Below are positions 22,314-37,104 of a stretch of DNA of 64,000 nucleotides, piece after piece (position 1 is the stretch's first letter; every line of letters begins with the position of its first letter). The notes under the pieces are model-generated. The model ran no database searches and was not told the DNA's origin. It was given only the letters and a program-made list of their open reading frames with translations. Source of the stretch: Boswellia sacra (taxonomy: Eukaryota; Streptophyta; Magnoliopsida; Sapindales; Burseraceae); the NCBI GenBank assembly GCA_013180625.2, contig SNVD02002577.1, positions 496,001 through 560,000 on the forward strand, in the 5' to 3' direction. The translations under genes and the position numbers were made by a program.

Positions 22314-25300
22314 ATGGCTGCATTTGCCAAACCATTCTCTCATCTTTCTTTCCATTTTTCTTCTCATTTGAAAGACTTCACTCTCTTAGATTCCACTTCT
22401 ATCCGACCCAGGTTCACATATTCTCGATTTTCTCAGCTCAAACACACCGGAAATGAAAAAATTCTTCCTGTTATTAGAGCCCAGAGCTCTCCTGGTACGA
22501 ATTCAAACTTCTAATTTCACTTTCTTTTCGTACTCTCTGTAATATTGATGTTTTTTTTGCTGTATTCATTCCTACTAGATTATATCCCAGATTCTAAATT
22601 TTACAAAGTGGAAGCGATTCTCAGGTATTAAATTTATTATATTCCCTTTATTAGTGTTAGTATCCACTTTATATGCCTTTTTGCTTTTACTATTATTGCA
22701 TTTAATATATATAATTTTATCCTTTTCTGTATTTATTTTCTCTCTTTTCTCGGCTGCTGAATTTGGGATGAAATAGGCCCTGGCGGGTCCAGCAGGTTTC
22801 TTCGGTAAGAGCTAATGAATCTTGACCTTTGTTTGCTGTTTATAAATTATAATTACCAACCGAAATTTACTTTGCTTTGGAAATTAAATAACATAAGATG
22901 ATTTCTAATTTGACAGAGAGCACTAGTAGCTCCGTCATTCTGGCCTCAGATAGAGATTTCAAGTATTGCACTTTCACTTGATAAATCATTATCCTCTCAT
23001 CCCAGTCTAGAATAGATTTTGCAACCCGTGACAAATTTAGTCTAAAGTTGTGGATGAAATCTTAGATGTATTATAGCTTTTAAAAGCTCTAACCTCTTAG
23101 ATAGTGAACCTCATTGGTTATTTACTGTTTGCAAAGCTTCGTCAAACAAGTTCAAATTCCACAGAAGGTAGCCGTTAATGTTGAGTTCAGAATCCATGTA
23201 TCAAAATCAATTTGCCTGCAAATTTCTGAAAAGGAAGCCATTTGTCTTGACTGGAAATGGCTTTCTCGAGGTTAGCACTTGTAGTGGATAGCTTGTCTGC
23301 TCGCATCTAGAAAATAAGTATGTACATAGTAGCTAATATAAAGCTAGCTTTCGAGCTTTCTTTCCTTCTTTCATTAGGAATAATTGTCAATTCCTTAGCC
23401 CCATTTGGTACTTGTCATGACTTGTCTGCCTAGCTTAGGTTTCTGAGGTTTCAATGCTGCAATGCCTTGGTGGCGCGATTCTTGATCAGGTCAAAACCAC
23501 CAGCTCTTTTCGTGCCAACACTATTTGTGATCCATGACAGTCATGGAGCTCCATCAAAGGTCTGCAATGCAACTAGCTGAATTTGCTTATTCTAGGTGGT
23601 ACCCTTTTTCCTGTCAAAAAGTGGTAACAAATAATTTTAACTCAAAGAGATTGACATGTCATATCTCAATTTTTATGTTAATCATGTTTTCATAGGCAAA
23701 TGGCTTTGTTCATGCATAAATTGCACAACAACTTAAGCAAAATGTCCTATTGTCTACTAAGGATCTGAGTTACAATACGTTGGGCAGACACCTTAACAAA
23801 GATACCTACTAGTTTGGTTAGATTGTCTAGCAAAAAATGTTTCAAATAAATCATTGAACTTCTTCCTGTTATCTTATCTTCTAAAATTCTAAATCCCATT
23901 GTGTTGGAATTTTTTATTCTTTTGGCAAAAATTAAGGCACTGCTGAAAATGGGTATTCGTGGTGTCACGGTTTCTGATGTTCGTGGCTTTGGTTTTCAAG
24001 GAGGCTCAACGGAGAGACATGGTGGTAAGTTTTGGCTTTTTAGAAGTGTAGGAAGTGACATTCAGGATGCTAAAATTCAATATTAATTAGATTGGTCAAC
24101 TATGATTTGTTATTTGTGGCAGTCGCACCTTTTCCCCCTCATTTATTTTCCAAGGCAGTACTTTTCATTAATTAAAATTTGACTTTTGCCGTTTGACTAA
24201 AATAATTCCATAAGTTACCTCTTGGTTCCTGAATTTGATTATGAAACGTAGGAGTAGTCTTAACTTCTACTTTGGTTACCAAATTTGTGTTACTTGAATA
24301 ATTTGATTTCTAAGTTGAGGCTGAATTATTAGATGCCATCTTACGAGTTTCCAGTATATATATATTTTAAATATTTACGTTTAGAGAATAAATCTTTTCC
24401 CCTCTTGCTGCTTCTTTAATTTGGTGTTTATACTACTCTTCACTTTATCTTGTTATCTTTCATTCCTCTCCAGGCTCTGAATTTTCTGAGGACAATTTTG
24501 TTGCTAAAATAAAGATGGAGATTGTGGTGAGCAAAGACCAGGTAGAATGATGATGTGTCTAATTGGTGATAACTGAAAGTTAAGATTTGTCTACATCTGT
24601 TAAGTACCCTGTTTATACACTCCAACAATATGTAAAATAACACAGACAATGGCACAGAAATTTCTGACTGATAGCTTTTATTTATGAACAATCCCTCATT
24701 CTGGTATTAACAGCACATAGACAAATAGAAACTATATTGAAAATCAAATGGCTGAGGAGTTTCGAGGACTCCCCAACCTCCCAAAACCTTAGCCACAAAC
24801 GGTTTCCCAAAAGGCCAAGTTCTCCCTCCCTTCACAGCTCATCCAACTATATACAAATTCTCCTAACAAACTTGTAACTGTCCTGCCACGTCAAAAACAC
24901 ATCCTAACAAACAATTTCTTCACTTTTTCCCTTTTTTACCCTTTCGTGCATACACAAATTTCACTGGAGGTCTAACAATACCCACCCCACCCCCCCCACC
25001 CCACCGCCCATCAAGAACAACCTTGTCCCCAAGGTTGAAAGAAGGAAATTGATCACGGATGGTATCAACAGGTTCCCAGGTAGCTTCATATTCTGGCAGG
25101 CCAAGCCAGCGAACAAGCACTTCTTGCACTTGTTGATTGCCAACAGTAACAAATCGAGTGTCTAACACAGCAGCAGGTTCGACAATTAACTCTAAGTCTT
25201 CAGAAATATGGGGTGGCAGTGGTTGAGCTTTAAACTCCCTACCTTTAAAAGGTTTCAATTGCGAAACATGGAAGACAGCATGGAGTCGAGAAGTTGTAGG

Positions 25301-28300
25301 TAGCTTAAGTCGGTAGGCAACAGTGCCAATACGTTCTAAGACCTCAAAAGGACCGTAAAAACGTGGACTGAGTTTCTCATTAACCCGTCGAGCCAATGAT
25401 TTCATAAAATAAGGACGAAGACGGAGCAAGACTAAATCACCAGGTGCAAAAGAAACTTCCCTGTGATGCATATCAGCAAATTTTTTCATACGTTGTTGAG
25501 CCACAACCAAATGTTCCTTCAAGGAATCAAGCATTTGATTACGCAAAAGCAATTGTTGATCAATATCAGCCACCACCGATGAACTATCCTGGAAACGATG
25601 TAAAATCGGAGGATCATGGCCATAAACTACCTGAAAAGGACAATGCTTGATGGAAGCATTGTAGGTTGTATTAAACCAGTATTCGGCCTAAGGCAAAAAT
25701 GAAGGCCACTGTTTTGGTTTGTCAGAAGCGAAACAGCGAATATAAGTTTTCAGACAGCGGTTGACGACTTCAGTTTGGCCATCTGATTTTGGATGATATG
25801 CTGAGCTTGGATGTAATCGAGTACCTTGGAGACGAAATAACTCTCTCCAAAACAGGCTCATAAAAATGGAGTCACGGTCGCTTACTATGGATCGAGGGAA
25901 ACCATGTAAGCGAACCACCTCTGGCACAAAGAGAGCAGCAACTTCTTTCGCTGTGTAGGGGTGAGTTAAAGGGGAAAAATACGCATATTTCGACAAGCGA
26001 TCAACTATTACCAGCACTGTATCCACCCCTTTCGACTTCGGTAACCCCCCAATAAAGTCCATGGAAATGTCTTCCCACACTCTATTAGGAATAGGTAGAG
26101 GTTGCAATAATCCACCAGGAGATAAAGCCTCATATTTCATACGCTGGCAAACTTCACAGTGAGCCACGTAATCATGGATCATGTGTTTCATCCCCCGCCA
26201 AAACACATTGGCAGCTATAAGCTTGTATGTACGGAAAAATCCAGAATGGCCGCCGACCATGGTGTCACGAAATTCCCGCGATAAAGTTTCAGTTAAAGGA
26301 GAAGAAGCAGGAAGGACTATACGTTCACGAAAATACAGTAAATCATTGTGAAGAGCAAACCCCACCGGAACTTTCTGTTGCTCTTTCAAGCTAGCAATTA
26401 GATTAGAGCAAAATGAATCCTCCAACTGACTTCGACGAATATCTTCCAAGTTCAGAAATTGAGGCATTGAGAGAGCTACCATTGTGAATTGTGGAGTTCT
26501 ACCCGACGAGAAAGAGCGTCCGCCACCCGATTGGCAGTTCCCTGCTTGTACTGTACTTCAAAATCAAATCCCAGCAATTTGACTACCCATTTGAGTTGGT
26601 CTGGTGGCAACAAACATTGATCCAACAAGTATCTAAAACTCTGCTGGTCGGAACGAACAATGAAATGACGCCCCAACAGGTAATGCCGCCACTTTTGCAC
26701 TGCTAAGACCACTGCCATCAACTCCCTTTCATATACTAATTTTATTTGAAACAAGGGTGATAAAGCCTTGCTGAAATATGCAAGAGGTCGCCCCTCTTGC
26801 ATCAACACCGCTCCAATTCCACTACCAGAAGCATCGGTCTCTAACACAAAAACCTTAGAAAAATCAGGCATAGCTAAAACAGGAAGCTTAATCATGGCAG
26901 ATTTAAGTTGTTCAAAAGCCTCATTCTCCGTTTCAGTCCACTGGAATCCCCCTTTATTCAACAAATCAGTAAGAGGTCTAGCCAATTGCCTATATGCCCG
27001 AACAAATCGTCGGTAATAGCCCGTAAGTCCTAGAAACCTGCGTAGGTCCCTAACGTTTTTAGGAGCTGGCCACGTGGAGATAGCTGAAACTTTACCAGGA
27101 TCTGCCGCTACACCATCAGCTGAAATAATGTGACCTAAATAGTCCAATTGCTCCTTGCCAAGAGCACATTTCTTCAAGTTGGCAAAAAGCTTCTCTTGTT
27201 GCAAGATTTCTAAAACAGTAGACAAATGTTGTTGGTGGTCAGCCCAAGTCCGATTATAAACAAGGATATCATCGAAGAACACCAAAACAAACTTCCGCAA
27301 GTGTGGCCGAAAGATGGAATTCATTGATGATTGAAATGTAGCAGGCGCATTAGTGAGGTCGAAAGGCATCACTAAGAATTCGTAATGTCTCTCGTGAGTT
27401 CGGAAAGCAGTTTTCTCAATGTCAGCTGCATGTTCACGAATTTGGTGGTACCTCTGCCCTTAAATCCAACTTTGAGAACACTCTTGCTCCACACAATTCA
27501 TCCAATAGCTCATCAATAATAGGAATAGGAAATCTGTCCGGCACAGTTAGCTGGTTCAAAGCACGATAGTCAACACAGAAACACCAAGAGCCATCCTTCT
27601 TTTTCACCAGTCAAACTGGACTGGCAAAAGGACTATTACTAAAGCGAATCACTCCATTTTCTAACATTTCCGCCACCATCCGTTCAATTTCTGCCTTCTG
27701 TATTTGGGGATATCGATAAGGTCTAATATTAGGAGGAACCGCTCCATCATGAAGAATAATTCGATGGTCTCGCACACGTTCAGGTGGTAAACCAATTGGT
27801 ACACCAAAAACAGAATCAAATTTAGAAACCACCTCTTGAAGAATTGGTGGAATTAGTAATCCTTCTTAATCATTAGTCCCCTTTCACAGAATGCAGTTCC
27901 AACAAAAATCCAGTCCCCTTTTTATAGCACGCACGAGTTAAAGCACGGAGACTAACAGGACCATAATTGAGTGAAGGATTACCTGGCCAGCAAACCCACC
28001 GATTATCGTCCTTGAATTTCATCGTAAATTTTGTCCAGTCAGATTGAACCTCGCCAAGAGTTCGTAGCCACGTCACTCCCAAAACTATGTCTGCGCAACC
28101 CAATTCGAAAGGATAGAGGTCATCTTGGACTAGATAGTCCTGAACCCAAAGTTGAACCCCCTTACACACTCCTTGTTGCTTGCAAAATTGACTGTTACCA
28201 ACCTGAATATGACGAAGTGCAGTTGGGTCTGTATGTAGGCCGAGTTCAGTCACCAATTGCTTTGAAATAAAACTGTGAGATGCCCCGCTGTCCACCAACA

Positions 28301-30743
28301 CAATAACAGCCCGCTGCCCAATCCGCCCTTGCATCTTCATGGTCTTAGCTGAAGCGTATCCTCTTAATGAATTGAGGGAAATATCCATCTTTTCCATCAG
28401 CGACTCCGAATCCTTGGCTTGGGAGGACTCTTCCTCTGTTACTCCTTCATTCTCCTCTGGTTGTTCTTCCTGGGACAGCAAGAGAACTTGAAGTTGATGC
28501 TGTTTACACCAATGGCCAGGACCAAATTTTTCATCGCACCTGAAATAGAGTCCCTTAGCACGTCTGTATTGTGCCTCTACCTCAGTCAGCCTTCGAAATT
28601 GGTGCTCTGAAGAAGGAGCTGAAGCCGTGAAATTTCTTGGACGTGTACCAGAGGAAGTCTCTGTGTTTTGCGTTGAAGGGGAAAAATAATTGGTAGAGTT
28701 CTTGGGCCAAAGAGTTCCTTCAAGCTTAGGGTTTTCTGGGCCCAAATATTCTGCCCGGCCCAGACGGCCCAACTTTTGTCTCCTACACTTATCTACCACT
28801 TCATTTTTATCTTCAATCTGCTGGGCCACATCCATAACTTCTTGTAAATTGATGGGCCTTAGAAGCCTGACCTCAGCCCGTATATCCTCCTTCAGCCCAT
28901 TTAGAAATGCACTCTTTAACATCTTTTCTGGAATTCCATGCATCGTCGCCGCCAAACACTCAAACGATTCCCGATACTCAGCCACCGTCGTCCTCTGTTT
29001 CAAAGCTAAAAGCCTCTCAGATGGATCTCCTTCCCTAGCTCGACTAAATCTATGCAGCAAGGCCCTTCTGAAATCTCTCCAATCAGCAAAGGGATCTTGA
29101 GCCTCACTATACAGAAACCAACTCAGAGCTTTCCCTTCCAAACACACCGAGGCAGCTCCATTCTTCTCCTCTTCTTCCATAATATCATTAATAGCGAAGT
29201 ATCGTTCCGCTCGAAACAACCAACCATATGGGTCTTCACCCGAGAAAAGAGGGAGCTTCAATTTCTTCCCTCGATGTTCTTGACGCCCGTAACGACGAAC
29301 CGGAGATTTTGGTTGATGGTGACGACCTCGCTCATGTCTTGCTTCCTCTCGATTTGTTCCTAAATCTGGTCTGCGAGTGTTCATCACCTCCAACCGTTGC
29401 AATATTCCACGCACATCACCAAGTTGAGCTCCAAAATTCGCAAGATCTTCTTGCATAGTGTTCATCCGCCTTTCTAGAGCCGCAATCCGGTCCGGTGGTC
29501 GTCCATCTCCTGTAAGGTTTGCCATGGATCTTGCTCTGATACCAAACTGTTAAGTACCCTGTTTATACACTCCAACAGTGTGTAAAATAACACAGACAAT
29601 GGCACAGAAATTTCTGACTGATAGCTTTTATTTATGAACAATCCCTCATTCTGGTATTAACAGCACAAGACAAATAGAAACTATATTGAAAATCAAATGG
29701 CTGAGGAGTTTCGAGGACTCCCCAACCTCCCAAAACCTTAGCCACAAACGGTTTCCCAAAAGGCCAAGTCCTCCCTCCCTTCACAGCTCATCCAACTATA
29801 TACAAATTCTCCTAACAAACTTGTAACTGTCCCGCCACGTCAAAAACACATCCTAACAAACAATTTCTTCACGTTTTCCCTTTTTTACCCTTTCGTGCAT
29901 ACACAAATTTCCCTGGAGGTCTAACAACATCATAAAGAGAAAGCTGTTTGGCATATTGCTGCAGAAGAAAAAATGTTTATGATATCTTTGTTGTTAAATG
30001 ATTGCTCAGTGAATCCTGCCACTGTCCTGTCTTAGGTTGAAGCTGTAATAGATAAGATAATCGAGGTGGCTAGAACTGGAGAGATTGGTGATGGCAAGAT
30101 TTTCGGTAAGACTTCAAACTTTTTTGTTAAAAAAAAAAAGTTTGTAGCTTGCATCTTTTAGAGGATTTCCACAATTGTTACGTGGGTACATCTATGTTTA
30201 ATCAATAATAGAATTCTACAATTTTTTACTCAAGAAGAAAAGTATTGCCATCAGTGGCCCATCAGAAACATACCTGTGAAGATCAGGCCTTTTATAAGTA
30301 AATCATCCTTGGTGACATACGTACGGGCAAACCATAATTGTCACTTTCATCCTATACTGAACGAAAGAAAAATATTTTACTTCAAGTCTCATTCAGTAAA
30401 TTGGCTGCATTGGAGGAGGTTGGCCTTTTGTTGACCCTTGAGATATAATGCCAATGCCAATGCCAAAGCCAAATATATACATAACTTCTTAAGCTTCTGC
30501 ATTACTTTCGGTCCTGAGGAAGTTATATTAATTGTGCAGTGATACCTGTGTCAGATATCGTAAGAGTTCGCACAGGCAAGTTTCTCTCTTTTGCTGCTTG
30601 ATGTCTTGTACCTTTGTTTGCCATATATAGAATTTGGCTTCTTGGAATTTACCTAAATAATCGCTGCCAATTATTCAGGTGAGCGTGGACAAAAGGCTGA
30701 GAGGATGACTGGAGGACGAGCGGACATGTCTTCTGCTGCATGA
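22314..30743 (+). CDS. GLB1: Chloroplast nitrogen regulatory protein P-II (PII), eight coding exons
   Basis: Exons: 22314-22494, 22579-22624, 22777-22804, 23937-24024, 24474-24541, 30036-30105, 30540-30575, 30679-30743; 582 nt, 193 residues, phases close. PII is a trimeric plastid sensor of ATP/ADP and 2-oxoglutarate that activates N-acetylglutamate kinase (arginine synthesis) and acts on acetyl-CoA carboxylase in plants. Residues 1-60 form a Ser/Phe-rich transit peptide; I chose M-A-A-F-A-K over the in-frame ATG at 22206 because it gives a normal-length peptide. The PII core shows [21 protein letters not shown], the T-loop [21 protein letters not shown] and V-R-V-R-T-G-E-R-G. A C-terminal tail [13 protein letters not shown] follows, as in plants with the glutamine-binding loop. 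Intron 7 is GC-AG (acag/gcaagt). Intron 5 is 5494 bp because a Gypsy element sits in it, antisense. Coding sequence looks intact. Confidence 0.95.
24598..24977 (-). repeat. Gypsy 3' LTR
   Basis: 380 bp, the downstream LTR of the minus-strand element. Its inner edge adjoins the G-rich tract at 24978-25010 that serves as polypurine tract. The last 58 bases of the pol frame (stop at 24920-24922) lie inside it. Confidence 0.93.
24920..27832 (-). pseudogene. Gypsy RT-RNase H-integrase-chromodomain (pol), broken
   Basis: Minus strand, several frames. 27611-27832 carries the start of RT ([29 protein letters not shown]) and stops at a TGA (27611-27613). RT resumes, shifts frame near 27460, and is open again in 26476-27372 with the active site F-F-D-D-I-L-V-Y, then RNase H (L-E-T-D-A-S-G) to A-D-A-L-S-R-R. 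25688-26482 carries the integrase zinc domain (H-C-E-V-C-Q-R) and core ([24 protein letters not shown]), ending at a TAG where the family usually has Trp. 24920-25576 carries the integrase C-terminus and a chromodomain ([14 protein letters not shown]). The G-rich tract next to the LTR is itself coding (G-G-G-G-G-V). Confidence 0.88.
27873..29525 (-). CDS. Gypsy gag-protease, 550 codons, open
   Basis: The frame starts at 29525, 22 bases inside the 5' LTR. An N-terminal coiled-coil-like stretch (A-L-E-R-R-M-N-T-M) is followed by a basic linker, then the retrotransposon gag domain ([10 protein letters not shown], through A-L-S-W-F and A-E-Y-R-E-S-F). A partial zinc knuckle [13 protein letters not shown] follows, then an aspartic protease with [11 protein letters not shown] near residue 425. 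It ends at 27873, where related elements usually continue into RT in one frame, so a frame change has probably cut gag from pol. The gag-protease part itself has no internal stop. Confidence 0.85.
   Translation of the reverse strand: MANLTGDGRPPDRIAALERRMNTMQEDLANFGAQLGDVRGILQRLEVMNTRRPDLGTNREEARHERGRHHQPKSPVRRYGRQEHRGKKLKLPLFSGEDPYGWLFRAERYFAINDIMEEEEKNGAASVCLEGKALSWFLYSEAQDPFADWRDFRRALLHRFSRAREGDPSERLLALKQRTTVAEYRESFECLAATMHGIPEKMLKSAFLNGLKEDIRAEVRLLRPINLQEVMDVAQQIEDKNEVVDKCRRQKLGRLGRAEYLGPENPKLEGTLWPKNSTNYFSPSTQNTETSSGTRPRNFTASAPSSEHQFRRLTEVEAQYRRAKGLYFRCDEKFGPGHWCKQHQLQVLLLSQEEQPEENEGVTEEESSQAKDSESLMEKMDISLNSLRGYASAKTMKMQGRIGQRAVIVLVDSGASHSFISKQLVTELGLHTDPTALRHIQVGNSQFCKQQGVCKGVQLWVQDYLVQDDLYPFELGCADIVLGVTWLRTLGEVQSDWTKFTMKFKDDNRWVCWPGNPSLNYGPVSLRALTRACYKKGTGFLLELHSVKGD
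29530..29547 (-). other. Gypsy primer binding site
   Basis: Read on the minus strand, GTTTGGTATCAGAGCAAG directly follows the 5' LTR; TGGTATCAGAGC is the initiator tRNA-Met complement. Confidence 0.88.
29548..29926 (-). repeat. Gypsy 5' LTR
   Basis: 379 bp, the upstream LTR of the minus-strand element, matching 24598-24977. The element's interior begins next to it at 29547 with the primer binding site. Confidence 0.93.
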
Positions 30744-34206
<3,463 letters not shown>

Positions 34207-35057
34207 TTTGCTAAGATTCTGAGTTTTGGGTTGCAACAAGTACTGGATACTGGATACAGATTTAACATCGTTTCTTAGTGTTTTGGGTTTTGAACCTCTT
34301 AAAGTATTGTTACCTGCTTTATCTTGTTTTTGTCGTTTTGCTTGCGGAACAACATCGTCATTTGTTACCTGTAGCATTGAAATAATTCCTAAATTTTTAT
34401 ATTTCCTTGTGGTATCGCCTTGATAGCATCTCCTGTGTTCTGTTTAGTTTTAACATTTAAGCAGCGTTGATGGGTCGCATCGGTAGCATTCAGTTGAGAG
34501 ATGGTTTAAATTATTATTTTTTCATTTTATAATTTTGCTTATGCCAGATGCTTGACATCAAACTAGCGGATTTAAACTATATCATACTTTCTACTAACAT
34601 GCGACTGCGAAGCCGTTTTGCGGTGGTGACTGGTATGATATACCGCATGCTATAAGACGTGTTTAGGGATCAATTTTAACTACGTTTATTGTAAACCGGT
34701 TACAATTTACTGTCAACTATTCAAATGCTCTCAGTTTCCAATTGAATGGCTCATCTATTGAAATTTCATCAGTACGAGAACCAGCATCAGTTAAAAGCTA
34801 CTATTAACTTTTAACAAGTTACAAGGACTTCATGGAATCATGTCTAACTGGCCTTAATAGAAAACCTAATGCAAGTCAATTGAGATCACACTCTTGCTTT
34901 TGGTGGTGATTCGTTTATTGTCCTCTAGATTGGGTTTGTAAGGTACAGGGATCGTTTTGGCTTCAAAATCCCTCTAGTTTTCTTATTGGAGTTACAATGA
35001 TCATCTAGATGTGTCTAAAATATATCATATTTGACAAAGAATACATATGGTAGAAGG
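34207..35057. other. ARF1 3' region and spacer
   Basis: Begins with the ARF1 3' untranslated region (to about 34450). No gene or element ends recognised beyond it. The 5 bases gaagg at 35053-35057 are the target duplication of the next retrotransposon. Confidence 0.6.
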
Positions 35058-35479
35058 TGTTATAAACAAATAAATGGATTATTACCACTTACATAATTAG
35101 TGAAGTCACCACTACAAAAATATAAGTGGATTACTACCACTTATATAATTAGTGGAGTCACCACTAATTTTAGTGTGCCCATGTGAGATATATTTTCATT
35201 TTTAATTGATTTATTATTAGGTACAATTACATTAATGACCATTTATACTTCTATATAAATAGGCATACAACACTTGTAATGGGTGGATAAAAATGCAAAG
35301 AAGAGAATAAGGAAAACTCTCTCATTTTCTCATTCTTTCACTTGTTTCTTTATTTTGGTTTGCATTCTAGGAGTAATTCACATTTCCTTCACTTGCTTTT
35401 TGTTACTTATATTACATATAAGTAAACTTCATTACACCACTTATACCAATCCATACTTTTATTCACTTAAATTATAAAA
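35058..35479 (+). repeat. Copia-2 5' LTR
   Basis: 422 bp, starting tgttataaac and ending ttataaaa, so the termini are TG...AA, with TTATAA repeated near both ends. It contains a roughly 52-bp internal tandem duplication (35074 to about 35170) and a TATA region tatataaatagg near 35253-35264. Confidence 0.93.
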
Positions 35480-35493
35480 CGTTATCAGCACGA
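35480..35493 (+). other. Copia-2 primer binding site, not initiator-Met type
   Basis: cgttatcagcacga follows the LTR. It differs from the usual tggtatcagagc at several positions, so a different tRNA or an internal tRNA site probably primes this element. Confidence 0.6.
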
Positions 35494-35932
35494 ATTATTT
35501 TTCCAAAGGTATGTTGTTTATCTTACCATATTCTTTCAATTATTATTCGATCAATTTTTCTTAATTTGTTCTTGTTAATATTAAATAAATGTTAACTACC
35601 TTATGAGTATGCTCTGTGGTTGCCATTATATTGGATCTTCCACATCAGAAAATAAGGATAGTTTTATAATATTAAAATCATCTTATTATCCATCTTACTT
35701 TATTATGTTCATATTCTTATTGTATTATTTGTGTCATCATTTATGTTTCAAGTTTATTTGTTTATAGCCGCGACTTAAAGTTTTCTGACCTAAATTCATT
35801 TGGTCATGACTTTAAGTCTTTTGGCAATTAATTTATATTACTTGTGTTATTATTTAAACTATCAATATTAATCCAACTCAGAACCTGAAGTTCTAATTCC
35901 TAATGATTAAATTTGTTCATTTTGATTAGATA

Positions 35933-36939
35933 ATGGCAAATTTCGAAAAATTGATGTTTGAGCCATTGTTGCATAATGGAGACAATTATTCAGATTGGGC
36001 TGATAATGTTGTACTTCACTTGAATTCCATGGGCATCGGACACACCATAACAAATGAAAATACTGCATACCTGCAGGATCAATCTAAGGCCATGATATTA
36101 TTGCGTCATCATTTAAGTAAAGGCCTGAAATCCGAATATACAACTATAACTGATCCATTAGCTCTTTGGAACAATTTGAAAGAAAGATTTGATCAGCAAA
36201 GAACAATAATATTGCCAAGGGCCGATTCCAATGGCAGAATTTGAGACTTCAAGATTTCAAAACAATAAGCGAATATAACTCAGCCATGTTCAGAATTGTA
36301 TCTCAATTGAGGTACTGTGGGCAAACTGTTACTGAAGAGGAGATGTTAGAAAAAACACTATCTACATTTCATCCCTCCAACATGATCCTGATGCAACAAT
36401 ATCGAGAGCGCAAATTTAAGAAATACACTGAGTTGATATCATGTCTTTTGGTTGCTGAGCAAAACAATGAAATCCTATTGAAAAATCATCAATTACGTCC
36501 CACTGGATCTACAGCGTTTCCTGAAGTGAATGCTATGTCATTTAATAAACGAGGTAGCAAGAGTGGTCGTGGTTTTGGCAGAAAAATGTTTCAACCTAGA
36601 GTTGGAAATTTCAAGAAATTTAAACCAAACCACCAGAAGTGGAACAAAAATGACTTGACATATGACAAAGAAAAGGTTCATCAACTCAAACCACAAAGAA
36701 GCAATGAAAGTACTTGCTACAGATGTGGCGCAAAGAGCCATTGGTCACGTACTTGTCGTACACCAAAGCATTTAGTGGATCTGTATCAGGCTTCCATAAA
36801 GAATAAGGGAAAGAATGTTGAGACAAATTATATAGATGACCCAGTGGGTGACACTGATTTTGATATCTCGGATTTCTTTCCTAGTTCAGATGAAGCTATT
36901 GGCCAGATAATGATTACTGAAAATGCCCCAGCCAACTGA
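35933..36939 (+). pseudogene. Copia-2 gag, one frameshift
   Basis: The first frame (35933-36244) gives an M-A-N-F-E-K start and a Copia gag N-terminus. It shifts near 36222, in the sequence before aatttgagacttcaag. The second frame (to 36939) contains the rest: L-Q-D-F-K-T-I-S-E-Y-N-S-A, a basic region, the complete zinc knuckle C-Y-R-C-G-A-K-S-H-W-S-R-T-C, and an acidic tail ending N-A-P-A-N. A single small indel explains the break. In a working element it would form the particle shell. Confidence 0.87.
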
Positions 36940-37104
36940 ATAACTATTACTTTCTTGCTTTTGTTATATTTTGTAATGATGTCCTATTTTATTTTATTTT
37001 TTGTGTTTTGATCTATCTTTTATGTACTTTCTTTATAAATAGTCTTGATATGCTTTTGTTTAACATAAAATCATATCTAATGTAAACTTTTGTAATGAAA
37101 GGGA
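36940..37104 (+). other. T-rich spacer between Copia-2 gag and pol
   Basis: 165 bp, very rich in T, with stop codons in the shared reading frame. gag and pol are thus separate cistrons rather than one polyprotein. No alternative start is obvious upstream of the pol ATG at 37105. Confidence 0.7.

Larger units (their letters stand above)
24598..29926 (-). mobile_element. Gypsy chromovirus LTR retrotransposon in intron 5 of the PII gene
   Basis: A 5329-bp element on the minus strand with LTRs of about 380 bp starting TG and ending CA, flanked by the exact 5-bp duplication acatc (24593-24597 and 29927-29931). Order gag, protease, RT, RNase H, integrase, chromodomain defines a Ty3/Gypsy chromovirus. 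The LTRs differ by six substitutions and one indel by eye (about 1.6%), so insertion is recent. The coding region has a few breaks. It lies wholly inside an intron and in reverse to PII. Confidence 0.95.

Noticed and set aside
28690..29458. Plus-strand frames of 76-136 codons within the Gypsy element
   Set aside because: Antisense shadows of the intact gag-protease frame.
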